Shown: positions 19,111-26,551 of the stretch, piece after piece
Layout: every line of letters starts with the position of its first letter
Position numbering within the stretch: the first letter of the stretch is position 1
NCBI RefSeq assembly: GCF_018603515.1
Contig: NZ_JACATN010000003.1
Location: 434,001 to 498,000, forward strand
Reading direction: 5' to 3'
Length of the DNA: 64,000 nucleotides
Origin: Zobellia barbeyronii
GTDB taxonomy: Bacteria; Bacteroidota; Bacteroidia; Flavobacteriales; Flavobacteriaceae
Made by a program: the position numbers and the translations under genes
The notes under the pieces: generated by a model
What the model saw: only the letters and a program-made list of their open reading frames with translations
Database searches by the model: none
What the model was told of the DNA's origin: nothing

Positions 19111-19665
19111 ATGAAAAAACCTCTTCTTTTACTCGGTACGCTTTTTACAATTCTTTTTATTTCATGTGATGGTTCTGATGGACGCGATGGTCAACCTGGA
19201 CAGAATGGCCTAGATGGTATACAGGGTCAAGTTTTTGAAGTAGAAGACGTAGACTTCACTTATATAGCTGCAGATAACCTATATGAAACTATATTAAATT
19301 TTGGAGATTTCACTAGTTTTTCTGTAGAAGCGAATGATGCTGTATTAGTTTACCAATATGATAGGTCTGTAGAATTTGGATCTGACGTAGAAGATATTTG
19401 GAACTTAATACCACAAACCTTCTTTTATGATGAAGGAACCATTCAGTTTGTACCAGGTCACACTACAAAAGATGTAGAGATTCTTATTACTGGTAATTTT
19501 GACCTCTCAGACTTAAGTACAGATATTACACAAGGTCAGATATTTAGATTTGTAATCCTGCCAGGAGTTTCTGCTGCTGCGAAAATGGATAAAAGCAATA
19601 TTTCTTCCGTAATGAGTAGTATTGGTGTTACCGAAGCCGATGTTTTAAAAGCATCATTCAAATAA
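19111..19665 (+). CDS. Small lipoprotein with a collagen-like Gly-X-Y segment
   Basis: A 184-residue lipoprotein with signal MKKPLLLLGTLFTILFISC. Directly after the Cys there are about six Gly-X-Y triplets (GSD GRD GQP GQN GLD GIQ). A 150-residue beta-rich domain follows (VEDVDFTYIAADNLYETIL ...). Similar architecture, with a very short collagen-like spacer before a compact domain, recurs in Bacteroidota lipoproteins of unknown role. It is monocistronic with a long perfect-type terminator. The triplets may act as a trimerising stalk or simply as a flexible acidic export signal. No enzyme motif is visible. Confidence 0.65.
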   Translation: MKKPLLLLGTLFTILFISCDGSDGRDGQPGQNGLDGIQGQVFEVEDVDFTYIAADNLYETILNFGDFTSFSVEANDAVLVYQYDRSVEFGSDVEDIWNLIPQTFFYDEGTIQFVPGHTTKDVEILITGNFDLSDLSTDITQGQIFRFVILPGVSAAAKMDKSNISSVMSSIGVTEADVLKASFK

Positions 19666-19684
19666 TACGAGTCCCATAAACATA

Positions 19685-19727
19685 AAACACACACCCTGCT
19701 CATATTTGAGCGGGGTGTGTGTTTTTT
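19685..19727 (+). terminator. Strong terminator after the collagen-like lipoprotein
   Basis: A stem of about 18 bp from AAACACACACCCTGCTCA (19685-19702) pairs with TGAGCGGGGTGTGTGTTT (19707-19724), with one G-T pair and loop TATT. TTTTTT follows. Confidence 0.85.
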
Positions 19728-19770
19728 AGGCTGAATCAAAACCGTTTCTTAAAACTATCGTAAATACCTT

Positions 19771-19778
19771 TAAATTTG
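19771..19778 (+). promoter_or_regulatory. -7 promoter box of msrB
   Basis: TAAATTTG, an exact TANNTTTG match 56 nt upstream of the msrB ATG. The -33 region (TTTCTT) is a poor match. Confidence 0.35.
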
Positions 19779-19834
19779 AAAGGACGGAGTTTCTCTTTCG
19801 TCTAATTGAGAACTTATAAAAAATTAAAAACGCT

Positions 19835-20332
19835 ATGTACAAAAATATATTAATTGCTATTGCTTTCGCACTTGTGGGCTGCCAAGGAAATTCTCAGAAG
19901 AAAGAAACGGCTCAGAAAGCAACTGATAAAAAGGAAACCAATTTTAGTGTTGTAAAAACTGACGCCGAATGGCAAAACGAACTTACCGACGCCGAGTTTT
20001 ACGTACTTCGTAAGGCTGCTACGGAAAACCCTTTTACGTCCGATATATTAGAGAATAAAAAAGAAGGAACTTACGTTTGCGCGGCTTGTGGCACTGAACT
20101 TTTTAAAAGCAATACCAAATTTGACTCCGGTACGGGGTGGCCCAGTTTTTATGAGGAAATAAAAGGAAATGTAGGGTACGATGTGGACTATAAGATAGGA
20201 TATAAAAGGACGGAAGAGCACTGTGGTACTTGTGGAGGACACTTAGGACATGTTTTTGAAGATGGCCCAGAACCAAGTGGTTTAAGACATTGTATTAATG
20301 GTGTAGCATTAGATTTTGTACCTGCGGAATAG
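19835..20332 (+). CDS. msrB: Peptide methionine-(R)-S-oxide reductase, lipid-anchored
   Basis: A 165-residue MsrB. It has zinc cysteines Cys82/Cys85 (CAAC) and Cys130/Cys133 (CGTCGGH) and the resolving/catalytic Cys153 in LRHCINGVALDF. FDSGTGWPSF (96-105) is the substrate-pocket motif. It reduces the R-epimer of methionine sulfoxide in proteins. The N-terminus MYKNILIAIAFALVGC is a lipoprotein signal (Cys16) followed by a charged linker, which places the enzyme in the periplasm or on the membrane face. Cytoplasmic MsrB enzymes lack this. The gene is monocistronic. How it would be re-reduced outside the cytoplasm is not visible here. Confidence 0.93.
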   Translation: MYKNILIAIAFALVGCQGNSQKKETAQKATDKKETNFSVVKTDAEWQNELTDAEFYVLRKAATENPFTSDILENKKEGTYVCAACGTELFKSNTKFDSGTGWPSFYEEIKGNVGYDVDYKIGYKRTEEHCGTCGGHLGHVFEDGPEPSGLRHCINGVALDFVPAE

Positions 20333-20372
20333 TGATTATGCTATGGTAATTCAATATTTTTATATTGAAAAT

Positions 20373-20380
20373 TACCTTTG
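20373..20380 (+). promoter_or_regulatory. -7 box 3 nt before the DUF1572 ATG (possible leaderless start)
   Basis: TACCTTTG (20373-20380) matches TANNTTTG. Only TAT separates it from the ATG at 20384. Transcription would start at or next to the ATG. Confidence 0.4.
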
Positions 20381-20383
20381 TAT

Positions 20384-20911
20384 ATGGACTATCCTGATAA
20401 TTTTATAAAGAGTGCTCTTTTTGAATTCAACCGATATAAATCAATGGGCGACAGTACCTTTGTACAGCTCAACGATAAAGATATTCACTGGAAACTAAAC
20501 GAAAGTGATAATTCTATTGCTCTTATTGTAAAGCACATATCCGGAAATATGCTGAGCCGGTGGACAAATTTCCTGACAGAAGACGGAGAGAAACCATGGC
20601 GCAACCGGGAAGATGAATTCACTAACCCGTACGAGACTAAAACAGAAATGCTAGCTGGCTGGGAAGAAGGTTGGCGCTGCCTTTTTAAAGCTTTAAACTC
20701 GGTAACATCAGATAATTTTGACACAACAATCAAGATAAGAAATGAGAGTCACACAATTGTAGAAGCAGTTCATAGGCAACTAGCTCATTACAGCAGTCAC
20801 ATTGGTCAAATCGTACTTTTAGGCAAGATGATTAAAGCCGAAAATTGGACCGCTCTTTCTATACCAAAAGGCACCTCAGAAGACTTCAACAAGAACATGT
20901 TTAAGAAGTAA
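20384..20911 (+). CDS. DUF1572 (DinB-like) family protein
   Basis: About 175 residues. The pattern LIVKHISGNMLSRW near residue 50 and VHRQLAHYSSHIGQI near residue 130 supplies the conserved histidines of the DinB/YfiT-like four-helix metal-binding fold, here the DUF1572 branch. Members are putative metal-dependent thiol transferases or detoxification enzymes; this one's reaction is unknown. I chose the ATG at 20384 over a TTG two codons earlier (20378), because that TTG lies inside an exact TANNTTTG promoter box. The gene is monocistronic, between msrB and lpdA. Confidence 0.8.
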   Translation: MDYPDNFIKSALFEFNRYKSMGDSTFVQLNDKDIHWKLNESDNSIALIVKHISGNMLSRWTNFLTEDGEKPWRNREDEFTNPYETKTEMLAGWEEGWRCLFKALNSVTSDNFDTTIKIRNESHTIVEAVHRQLAHYSSHIGQIVLLGKMIKAENWTALSIPKGTSEDFNKNMFKK

Positions 20912-21012
20912 GGTGTTACACATACCACAAAATGTTAGTTTAACACACTACCAAACAAGTTCTTTTTAATACTAGACTTCAATTTTCGTATTAATCTTTC
21001 CGTTTGGTTTTG

Positions 21013-21020
21013 TACTTTTG
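21013..21020 (+). promoter_or_regulatory. -7 promoter box of lpdA
   Basis: TACTTTTG (TANNTTTG) with TTA about 20 nt upstream as a weak -33. It predicts a 5' UTR of about 50 nt before lpdA. Confidence 0.45.
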
Positions 21021-21075
21021 CACCTGCTTAGCTAAGGCGGGCTTTTAAATATACAACAGCAAAAAAATAAAAAAT

Positions 21076-22467
21076 ATGAGCAATTTCGATGTTATTGTTT
21101 TGGGTAGCGGACCCGGAGGATATGTTACCGCTATTAGAGCCTCTCAATTGGGGTTTAAAGTAGCCATTATCGAGAAAGAAAATCTAGGTGGTGTTTGTTT
21201 GAATTGGGGTTGTATACCTACAAAAGCATTATTGAAATCGGCTCAGGTTTTTAATTATCTACAACATGCAGAAGATTACGGTCTTTCTGCTGAAAATGTG
21301 GATAAAGATTTTGATGCCGTAGTAAAAAGAAGCCGTAGCGTTGCCGATGGTATGAGCAAAGGTGTTCAGTTCTTGATGAAGAAAAACAAGATTGAAGTTA
21401 TCAAAGGTTATGGTACATTAAAGGCTGGCAAGAAAGTTTCTGTTAAAGATGCTGATGGCAAAGAAACTGAATACAGTGCGGAACATATTATTATTGCTAC
21501 TGGAGCTCGCAGCCGCGAATTACCTAGTTTACCACAAGATGGTAAAAAAATTATTGGATATCGCGAGGCTATGACCTTAAAAGAACAACCAAAATCTATG
21601 GTTGTTGTAGGTAGTGGTGCTATAGGTATTGAATTTGCCTATTTCTACAATGCTATGGGTACGGATGTAACTGTAGTGGAATATTTACCTAGCATTGTTC
21701 CTGTTGAAGACGAGGATATCTCAAAACAATTAGAACGTAGCCTAAAGAAAGCCGGCATAAAAATTAAGACTTCTGCAGAAGTTACTTCTGTTGATACTTC
21801 AGGTAAAGGCATAAAAGCAACTGTAAAAACTGCTAAAGGCGAAGAGGTTATAGAGGCTGATATTGTTCTTTCTGCCGTTGGTATCAAAACCAATATTGAG
21901 AATATAGGTCTTGAGAACGTTGGTATTTCTACCGATAGAGATAAAATATTAGTAAACAATTACTACCAGACAAACATACCAGGTTACTATGCTATTGGCG
22001 ATGTAACTCCAGGTCAGGCACTAGCACACGTTGCTTCTGCCGAAGGTATTCTTTGTGTTGAAAAAATAGCTGACATGCATGTTGAGCCGTTAGATTACGG
22101 TAACATTCCTGGATGTACGTATTGTACTCCTGAGATTGCATCTGTAGGTCTTACCGAAAAACAAGCAAGAGAAAAAGGATTAGATATTAAAGTTGGTAAA
22201 TTTCCTTTCTCTGCCAGTGGTAAAGCAAAAGCAGCTGGTACTCCAGACGGTTTTGTAAAAGTTATTTTTGATGCTAAATATGGTGAGTGGTTAGGATGCC
22301 ATATGATTGGCGCAGGTGTAACTGATATGATAGCTGAAGCTGTTGTTGCTAGAAAGCTAGAAACTACAGGTCATGAAATCTTAAAAGCTGTTCATCCTCA
22401 CCCAACAATGAGTGAAGCGGTTATGGAAGCTGTTGCAGCTGCTTATGACGAAGTAATACACTTATAA
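21076..22467 (+). CDS. lpdA: Dihydrolipoyl dehydrogenase (E3)
   Basis: A 463-residue flavoprotein disulfide reductase. The FAD motif is VLGSGPGGYVTAI (8-20). The redox disulfide Cys41-Cys46 lies in GGVCLNWGCIPTK. The NAD motif is VVVGSGAIGIEFA. The C-terminal His442-Glu447 dyad is in VHPHPTMSEAVMEA. It re-oxidises dihydrolipoamide in the pyruvate, 2-oxoglutarate or branched-chain dehydrogenase complexes, or in glycine cleavage. No E1 or E2 genes are adjacent, so the partner complex cannot be named. It is monocistronic with its own promoter and terminator. The length and all catalytic residues are normal. Confidence 0.95.
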   Translation: MSNFDVIVLGSGPGGYVTAIRASQLGFKVAIIEKENLGGVCLNWGCIPTKALLKSAQVFNYLQHAEDYGLSAENVDKDFDAVVKRSRSVADGMSKGVQFLMKKNKIEVIKGYGTLKAGKKVSVKDADGKETEYSAEHIIIATGARSRELPSLPQDGKKIIGYREAMTLKEQPKSMVVVGSGAIGIEFAYFYNAMGTDVTVVEYLPSIVPVEDEDISKQLERSLKKAGIKIKTSAEVTSVDTSGKGIKATVKTAKGEEVIEADIVLSAVGIKTNIENIGLENVGISTDRDKILVNNYYQTNIPGYYAIGDVTPGQALAHVASAEGILCVEKIADMHVEPLDYGNIPGCTYCTPEIASVGLTEKQAREKGLDIKVGKFPFSASGKAKAAGTPDGFVKVIFDAKYGEWLGCHMIGAGVTDMIAEAVVARKLETTGHEILKAVHPHPTMSEAVMEAVAAAYDEVIHL

Positions 22468-22487
22468 TATTTTATAATAAATTATAA

Positions 22488-22537
22488 ATGGGCCTATAAG
22501 ATTGTTCTTAAAACATATCTCATAGGCCCATTATTTT
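22488..22537 (+). terminator. Terminator after lpdA
   Basis: AATGGGCCTAT (22488-22498) pairs with ATAGGCCCATT (22522-22532) around a 23-nt AT-rich interior, followed by ATTTTAT. The long loop makes it weaker than the others. Confidence 0.55.
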
Positions 22538-22570
22538 ATCTCTTAACGAATACATTAAAATCCATTCCGT

Positions 22571-22858
22571 ATGCTAAGTTTTTTTCGGGTTATAGCTATT
22601 TTAGAAGGTATCTCTTATTTGGCCCTATTTGCCATTACAATGCCGTTAAAATATTTGGCAGATTTACCAATGCCCAATAAATATGTAGGCTATGCTCACG
22701 GTGCGCTATTTATCACCTACGGTATTTTGGCTATCGTACTCTGGATGGAGCAAAAATGGAGCATTAAAAAAGGAATTATAATATTAGTTGCTTCCCTTCT
22801 ACCCTTCGCCACTTTTTACGTGGAAAAAAAATACTTAAGCGATACAGCTGTTGCGTAA
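22571..22858 (+). CDS. DUF3817 integral membrane protein
   Basis: A 95-residue protein with three hydrophobic segments (residues about 3-24, 41-60 and 67-85). The motifs LEGISYLALFAITMPLKY and YVGYAHGALFITYGILAIVL are typical of DUF3817 (YdzA-like). The function of the family is unknown. In actinobacteria and Bacteroidota it is a small stand-alone membrane protein. It ends 23 bp before a convergent barrel gene. Confidence 0.8.
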   Translation: MLSFFRVIAILEGISYLALFAITMPLKYLADLPMPNKYVGYAHGALFITYGILAIVLWMEQKWSIKKGIIILVASLLPFATFYVEKKYLSDTAVA

Positions 22859-22881
22859 GTTTATAGTCTTCTTCAACTAAT

Positions 22882-23400
22882 TTATCTGAAATGTCTTGCT
22901 GATAAAAAGGTATAGACAAACCCCATGGTAATCGTAGACCAAGTGCTGTCGTTTATGTTGATACCTGTGTACGAAAAGTTAAGTTCAGATTTTGGACCCA
23001 CTTGGAATCCTATTTGAGGGCGATAATAAAGTCCACCATCGTTTCCTTCATTTAATCCAAAAGCGTTTCCGATGTCTCCTCCAATAGAAAATGTTTTTGA
23101 AGGCCACAATCTAACTGATGCTGCAAGAGGCAAAAACTGAACGCTAGGATAGTCAATAGTAACATTCTGACCGGTAAAGGTTTCGGCAAAGCCGTGAATT
23201 ATACCTGCTTTTATTCCTAGGTCAAATACTTTGTTCGGAGCCCACATATAACCCACGTCAGCACCTATAACGACACTTACATAATCATTATACTCTCCAA
23301 TAGGCATACCGGCGTGCGCGCCAATTTTAAAGCCTTCTTGGGCAAACATTGAAATACATGAAAAGGTCAGGGTCAGAAATAAACAAAAAGATTTAATCAT
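22882..23400 (-). CDS. Outer-membrane beta-barrel protein (small porin-like)
   Basis: A 172-residue secreted protein with signal MIKSFCLFLTLTFSCISMFA|QE. Alternating hydrophobic and polar strands alternate with Gly/Asn turns (GFKIGAHAGMPIGEYNDYVS, then ADVGYMWAPNKVFDLGIKAG). These suggest an eight-stranded barrel of the OmpW/OMP_b-brl type. The C-terminus (TMGFVYTFLSARHFR) extends past the last strand. It is monocistronic. The cargo or role is unknown. Confidence 0.7.
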   Translation of the reverse strand: MIKSFCLFLTLTFSCISMFAQEGFKIGAHAGMPIGEYNDYVSVVIGADVGYMWAPNKVFDLGIKAGIIHGFAETFTGQNVTIDYPSVQFLPLAASVRLWPSKTFSIGGDIGNAFGLNEGNDGGLYYRPQIGFQVGPKSELNFSYTGININDSTWSTITMGFVYTFLSARHFR

Positions 23401-23580
23401 CGTAATTTGAAGTTTGGTTTGTGCTTGGTTGTTTGGTAAACTAAAGGCTAAACGAAATTCATTGCCTTTTTGTTGTAGCTACAAATCAAAAATCGATGTG
23501 TGACAGAAGTCTTTACTTCTTAGAGCAAGCTTCTTTAAAGCCAGAAAACTTACCTAAATAAAATTTAAATAGAAATTAAC

Positions 23581-23997
23581 CTACTTCAAAAAACTCTGAA
23601 TGGCCAAATCATAGCTTTGAAGACCAAAGCCAAGAATCACCCCTTTTGCAACGGGCGAGATGTAAGATACATGCCTAAATTCTTCACGTTTATGAGTGTT
23701 AGAAATATGAACCTCCACAACCGGTGTAGTCACCGCTTTTATAGCATCACCAATACCTACGGATGTATGTGTGTAAGCCGCAGCATTTAAGACAATACCG
23801 TCATAGGAGAAACCTACTTCTTGTATCTTCCCAATTAGCTCCCCTTCTATATTAGACTGAAAATATTCTAGTTGCACATCTTTAAACCGAAACTGCAAAT
23901 CAGCAAAATAATCTTCAAAAGTTTTGTTACCATAGACTTCGGGCTCACGCTTGCCCAACAAATTCAGGTTGGGACCATTGATTATGATTAATTTCAT
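23581..23997 (-). CDS. aroQ: Type II 3-dehydroquinate dehydratase
   Basis: A 138-residue type II dehydroquinase, the third step of the shikimate pathway. The N-terminus IIINGPNLNLLGKREPEVYG carries the flexible-loop Arg17 and the active Tyr22. VLNAAAYTHTSVGIGDAI and VVEVHISNTHKREEFRH hold the substrate-binding Asn and His. The enzyme is a cytoplasmic dodecamer in other species. A TANNTTTG box ends only 4 nt before the ATG, which suggests leaderless or near-leaderless transcription. In related genomes aroQ often sits divergent to xerD; here a barrel gene stands between them. Confidence 0.95.
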   Translation of the reverse strand: MKLIIINGPNLNLLGKREPEVYGNKTFEDYFADLQFRFKDVQLEYFQSNIEGELIGKIQEVGFSYDGIVLNAAAYTHTSVGIGDAIKAVTTPVVEVHISNTHKREEFRHVSYISPVAKGVILGFGLQSYDLAIQSFLK

Positions 23998-24001
23998 ACT
24001 T

Positions 24002-24009
24002 CAAAAATA
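24002..24009 (-). promoter_or_regulatory. -7 box 4 nt before the aroQ ATG (possible leaderless start)
   Basis: TATTTTTG on the minus strand is an exact match. The four bases AAGT separate it from the ATG at 23997. No clear -33 TTG was found. Confidence 0.4.
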
Positions 24010-24040
24010 AACTTTTTACTGTGATTTCTAGCGACACGGA

Positions 24041-24069
24041 AGAAAAACGACCGCTCAAGGCGGTCGTTT
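24041..24069 (-). terminator. Terminator after the porin-family gene
   Basis: AAACGACCGC (24045-24054) pairs with GCGGTCGTTT (24060-24069), loop TCAAG. On the minus strand CGTTTTTCTT follows. It insulates aroQ from the upstream gene. Confidence 0.8.
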
Positions 24070-24091
24070 AATTCTATGTTATATTTTATTA

Positions 24092-24679
24092 TTACAAAAA
24101 GTATACAGCACCTACAGATACAGCTCCATTATGCGTTCCAGAAAACTTTAACACTTTTGAAAGTCCAAAACCTAGTCTTAACTGAAAATAAAAATTTTCG
24201 TCCATTCGGTATCCTCCTCCTAGATTAATACCTAAATCAGTTGAATTGGTGTCTTGCATATTTAAATCTTCATCCCAGTTATCACCCAAAAGAAATCCTA
24301 TTTGAGGACCTAACTCAACAGCTACCTCATCTGTAATATGATATTTTGCCATAAGTGGAATTTGTACGTAAACCAAACTCACGTTAGAAGGGCCTAAATC
24401 TGCGCCTTGTAAAGCAAATACTAACTCTGGTTGCACATAAAAATTATCCGCAACTGGTATTTCAACGACACCTCCAATAAAAGCACCCACTTTTGCCGAA
24501 GTATTATCTGCATTCTCACCAAGTAAAGTCGTAAAATTAATCCCTGCTTTACCCCCAAAAGAAATTTCGCCCGTATTAAGGCCGCTCGAAGGACCAGTAC
24601 CCTGTATTACCGTTTGTGCACTACTACTTTGAACTCCAAAAAAAACTAACGCTGCAATAGCGTAAAACTTAATTTTCAT
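24092..24679 (-). CDS. Porin-family outer-membrane beta-barrel protein (PorT-like fold)
   Basis: A 195-residue secreted barrel with signal MKIKFYAIAALVFFGVQSSSAQ. The strand pattern FGGKAGINFTTLLGENADNT, then VGAFIGGVVEIPVADNFYVQ, then YVQIPLMAKYHITDEVAVEL is the typical OMP_b-brl_2 (PF13568-type) arrangement, ending in a C-terminal aromatic strand (VGAVYFL). It is a monocistronic gene with a good terminator. The family includes PorT of the type IX secretion system but also many unrelated barrels, so no function is assigned. Confidence 0.75.
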   Translation of the reverse strand: MKIKFYAIAALVFFGVQSSSAQTVIQGTGPSSGLNTGEISFGGKAGINFTTLLGENADNTSAKVGAFIGGVVEIPVADNFYVQPELVFALQGADLGPSNVSLVYVQIPLMAKYHITDEVAVELGPQIGFLLGDNWDEDLNMQDTNSTDLGINLGGGYRMDENFYFQLRLGFGLSKVLKFSGTHNGAVSVGAVYFL

Positions 24680-24921
24680 AATTACAGTTGTTTAATGAAC
24701 CCCATTTAATTTGTTGTCACCCCTTACTGTTCTTATTATAAACAGATTTAAAAGGAGGAGGAAATAAACAAAATCAGAATTGGTTCGTAGTTATATCACA
24801 ATCAAAGATAGAAAACTTTACTTAGCGTCAATTCTTTAGATTAAAAATTGACTATAATTTTATTTTTATCCACTATTCAAAAATGAATGGTATTGAGTCT
24901 AGCAATAGTTAACTTTACACT

Positions 24922-25818
24922 ATGAATTGGGATCAAGCGCTTCAAGACTACGGGCATTATCTTAGAATAGAACGAGGTCTCTCGGACAACTCTATTAAAA
25001 ACTATAGTTGGGACATTAGTAAACTCATCAATTTTTTAAAGGATAATTCATTAAATGACAATCCTAAACGGGTACAAAAAGAAACACTACAACAATTTAT
25101 TTATGAAGTAGCAAAGACCATGAATCCTAGGTCTCAAGCACGGATTATCTCAGGCCTCAAGAGCTTTTTCAACTATTTGGTATTTGAAGATTATAGAGAA
25201 GATAATCCTATGGATTTGATAGAATCTCCTAAAATAGGCAGAAAGTTACCGGACACCCTCTCCGAAGATGAAATCAATAAAATTATAGAAGCCATAGACC
25301 TATCCAAAGCAGAAGGCGAGCGCAACCGCGCAATGCTCGAAACCCTTTACGGATGTGGCCTCCGGGTTTCCGAATTGGTAGATTTAAAAATCTCCGACTT
25401 ATTTTTTGAGGAAGATTTTATAAAAGTTACCGGAAAAGGTGATAAGCAACGTTTTGTACCTATTAGCGAGGTGAATAAAAAATATATTACCATTTATAGA
25501 AAAGAAGTAAGGGTACACCAGGATATTAAAAAAGGATTTGAAGACATCTTATTTCTAAACCGAAGAGGAAGACAACTTACCCGCGCCATGATTTTCACCA
25601 TTATAAAACGCCTTGCCGTAGAAATTGACCTTAAAAAAAGTATTAGCCCGCATACATTTAGACATTCTTTTGCAACGCATTTATTACAAAATGGAGCCGA
25701 CCTTAGAGCTATTCAACAAATGCTGGGACACGAAAGCATCACTACTACAGAAGTTTACGTGCATGTAGATCGCACACACCTTACAGAGGTCATGAACAAA
25801 TACCACCCAAGGAAGTAG
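24922..25818 (+). CDS. xerD: Site-specific tyrosine recombinase XerD
   Basis: A 298-residue tyrosine recombinase. The N-terminal core-binding SAM-like domain (1-95) is followed by the catalytic domain with Arg148 (LYGCGLRVSEL), Lys172 (TGKGDKQR), His244 and Arg247 (HTFRHSFATH), His270 (GHESITT) and nucleophile Tyr279 (EVYVHV). XerC/XerD resolve chromosome dimers at dif during division. Length and motifs are those of housekeeping XerD rather than a mobile-element integrase. No attachment repeats or phage genes are nearby. It stands alone and ends 6 bp before a convergent gene. Confidence 0.93.
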   Translation: MNWDQALQDYGHYLRIERGLSDNSIKNYSWDISKLINFLKDNSLNDNPKRVQKETLQQFIYEVAKTMNPRSQARIISGLKSFFNYLVFEDYREDNPMDLIESPKIGRKLPDTLSEDEINKIIEAIDLSKAEGERNRAMLETLYGCGLRVSELVDLKISDLFFEEDFIKVTGKGDKQRFVPISEVNKKYITIYRKEVRVHQDIKKGFEDILFLNRRGRQLTRAMIFTIIKRLAVEIDLKKSISPHTFRHSFATHLLQNGADLRAIQQMLGHESITTTEVYVHVDRTHLTEVMNKYHPRK

Positions 25819-25824
25819 TACCTC

Positions 25825-26328
25825 TTAAAACTTAATTTTACTTTTTATAGATAATAAACTTGGCATTCCATAAGCACCAAGGTTGGACTTATTAAAATTT
25901 AGGTCGTGGTTAACTTCCATCATGATGTTGTTATTGATATCATAGCCCACACCATTAGTCATGAGATAACGGGGTTTGGCTGTTATTGCGCCATGCTTAT
26001 CCAATTCCCGTTCCATTGTAACTCCGTTTACGAAGTATAGCTTATCACTAACATAATTTTTTAGTTGCAACGATACCTTATGAACATCAAAAACTCTATA
26101 AGTATCATAGTAATTCTGAAGCTCAATCATGAATTTATCGTCAAACTTATAGCCTATAGTGCCCTGTGAATGCATCTCGTTATCCATGAAAACTGGATAA
26201 GCAAAGCTGTCCGTATAAAAACTGGAAGTTTCCGTAGACTCTACATAATCTTGATTTGGATTTGGATTCTGAGCTCTTCCTATTACCATACAAAGGAAAA
26301 GAAATACAATTCTAACAAGTGTAATCAT
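25825..26328 (-). CDS. Secreted protein of unknown function
   Basis: A 167-residue exported protein with signal MITLVRIVFLFLCMVIGRAQ followed by NPNPNQDYVEST. The body alternates short strands (IGYKFDDKFMIELQNYYDTY, then VDVHK-type turns, then KLYFVNGVTMERELDKHG) and ends in a basic strand (SLLSIKSKIKF). A half-barrel or periplasmic beta-sandwich is possible. I do not recognise a family. Its stop lies 6 bp from the xerD stop. Confidence 0.55.
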   Translation of the reverse strand: MITLVRIVFLFLCMVIGRAQNPNPNQDYVESTETSSFYTDSFAYPVFMDNEMHSQGTIGYKFDDKFMIELQNYYDTYRVFDVHKVSLQLKNYVSDKLYFVNGVTMERELDKHGAITAKPRYLMTNGVGYDINNNIMMEVNHDLNFNKSNLGAYGMPSLLSIKSKIKF

Positions 26329-26551
26329 AGATTGGTTTTGCTTTGCTAAATATAGCCATACCTCTTTATAATTGAAGTTATTTCTGACAAATTTAACCTT
26401 TCAAAAAGAGCAAAAACCTTTATGGATTAATTATTAAAATGTGGTTTGAGAGATTATTTATGAACCGAAAACGTTATAGTTCAGCCTCATATACTACAAC
26501 TGTATTTAGTTCCATTTACAAATTCTATATTTAAATTCAAATAGCTAGAAT

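Noticed and set aside
24922-25818. Possible mobile-element integrase
   Set aside because: Length, motifs and isolated context match housekeeping XerD; no attachment repeats or phage genes are nearby.
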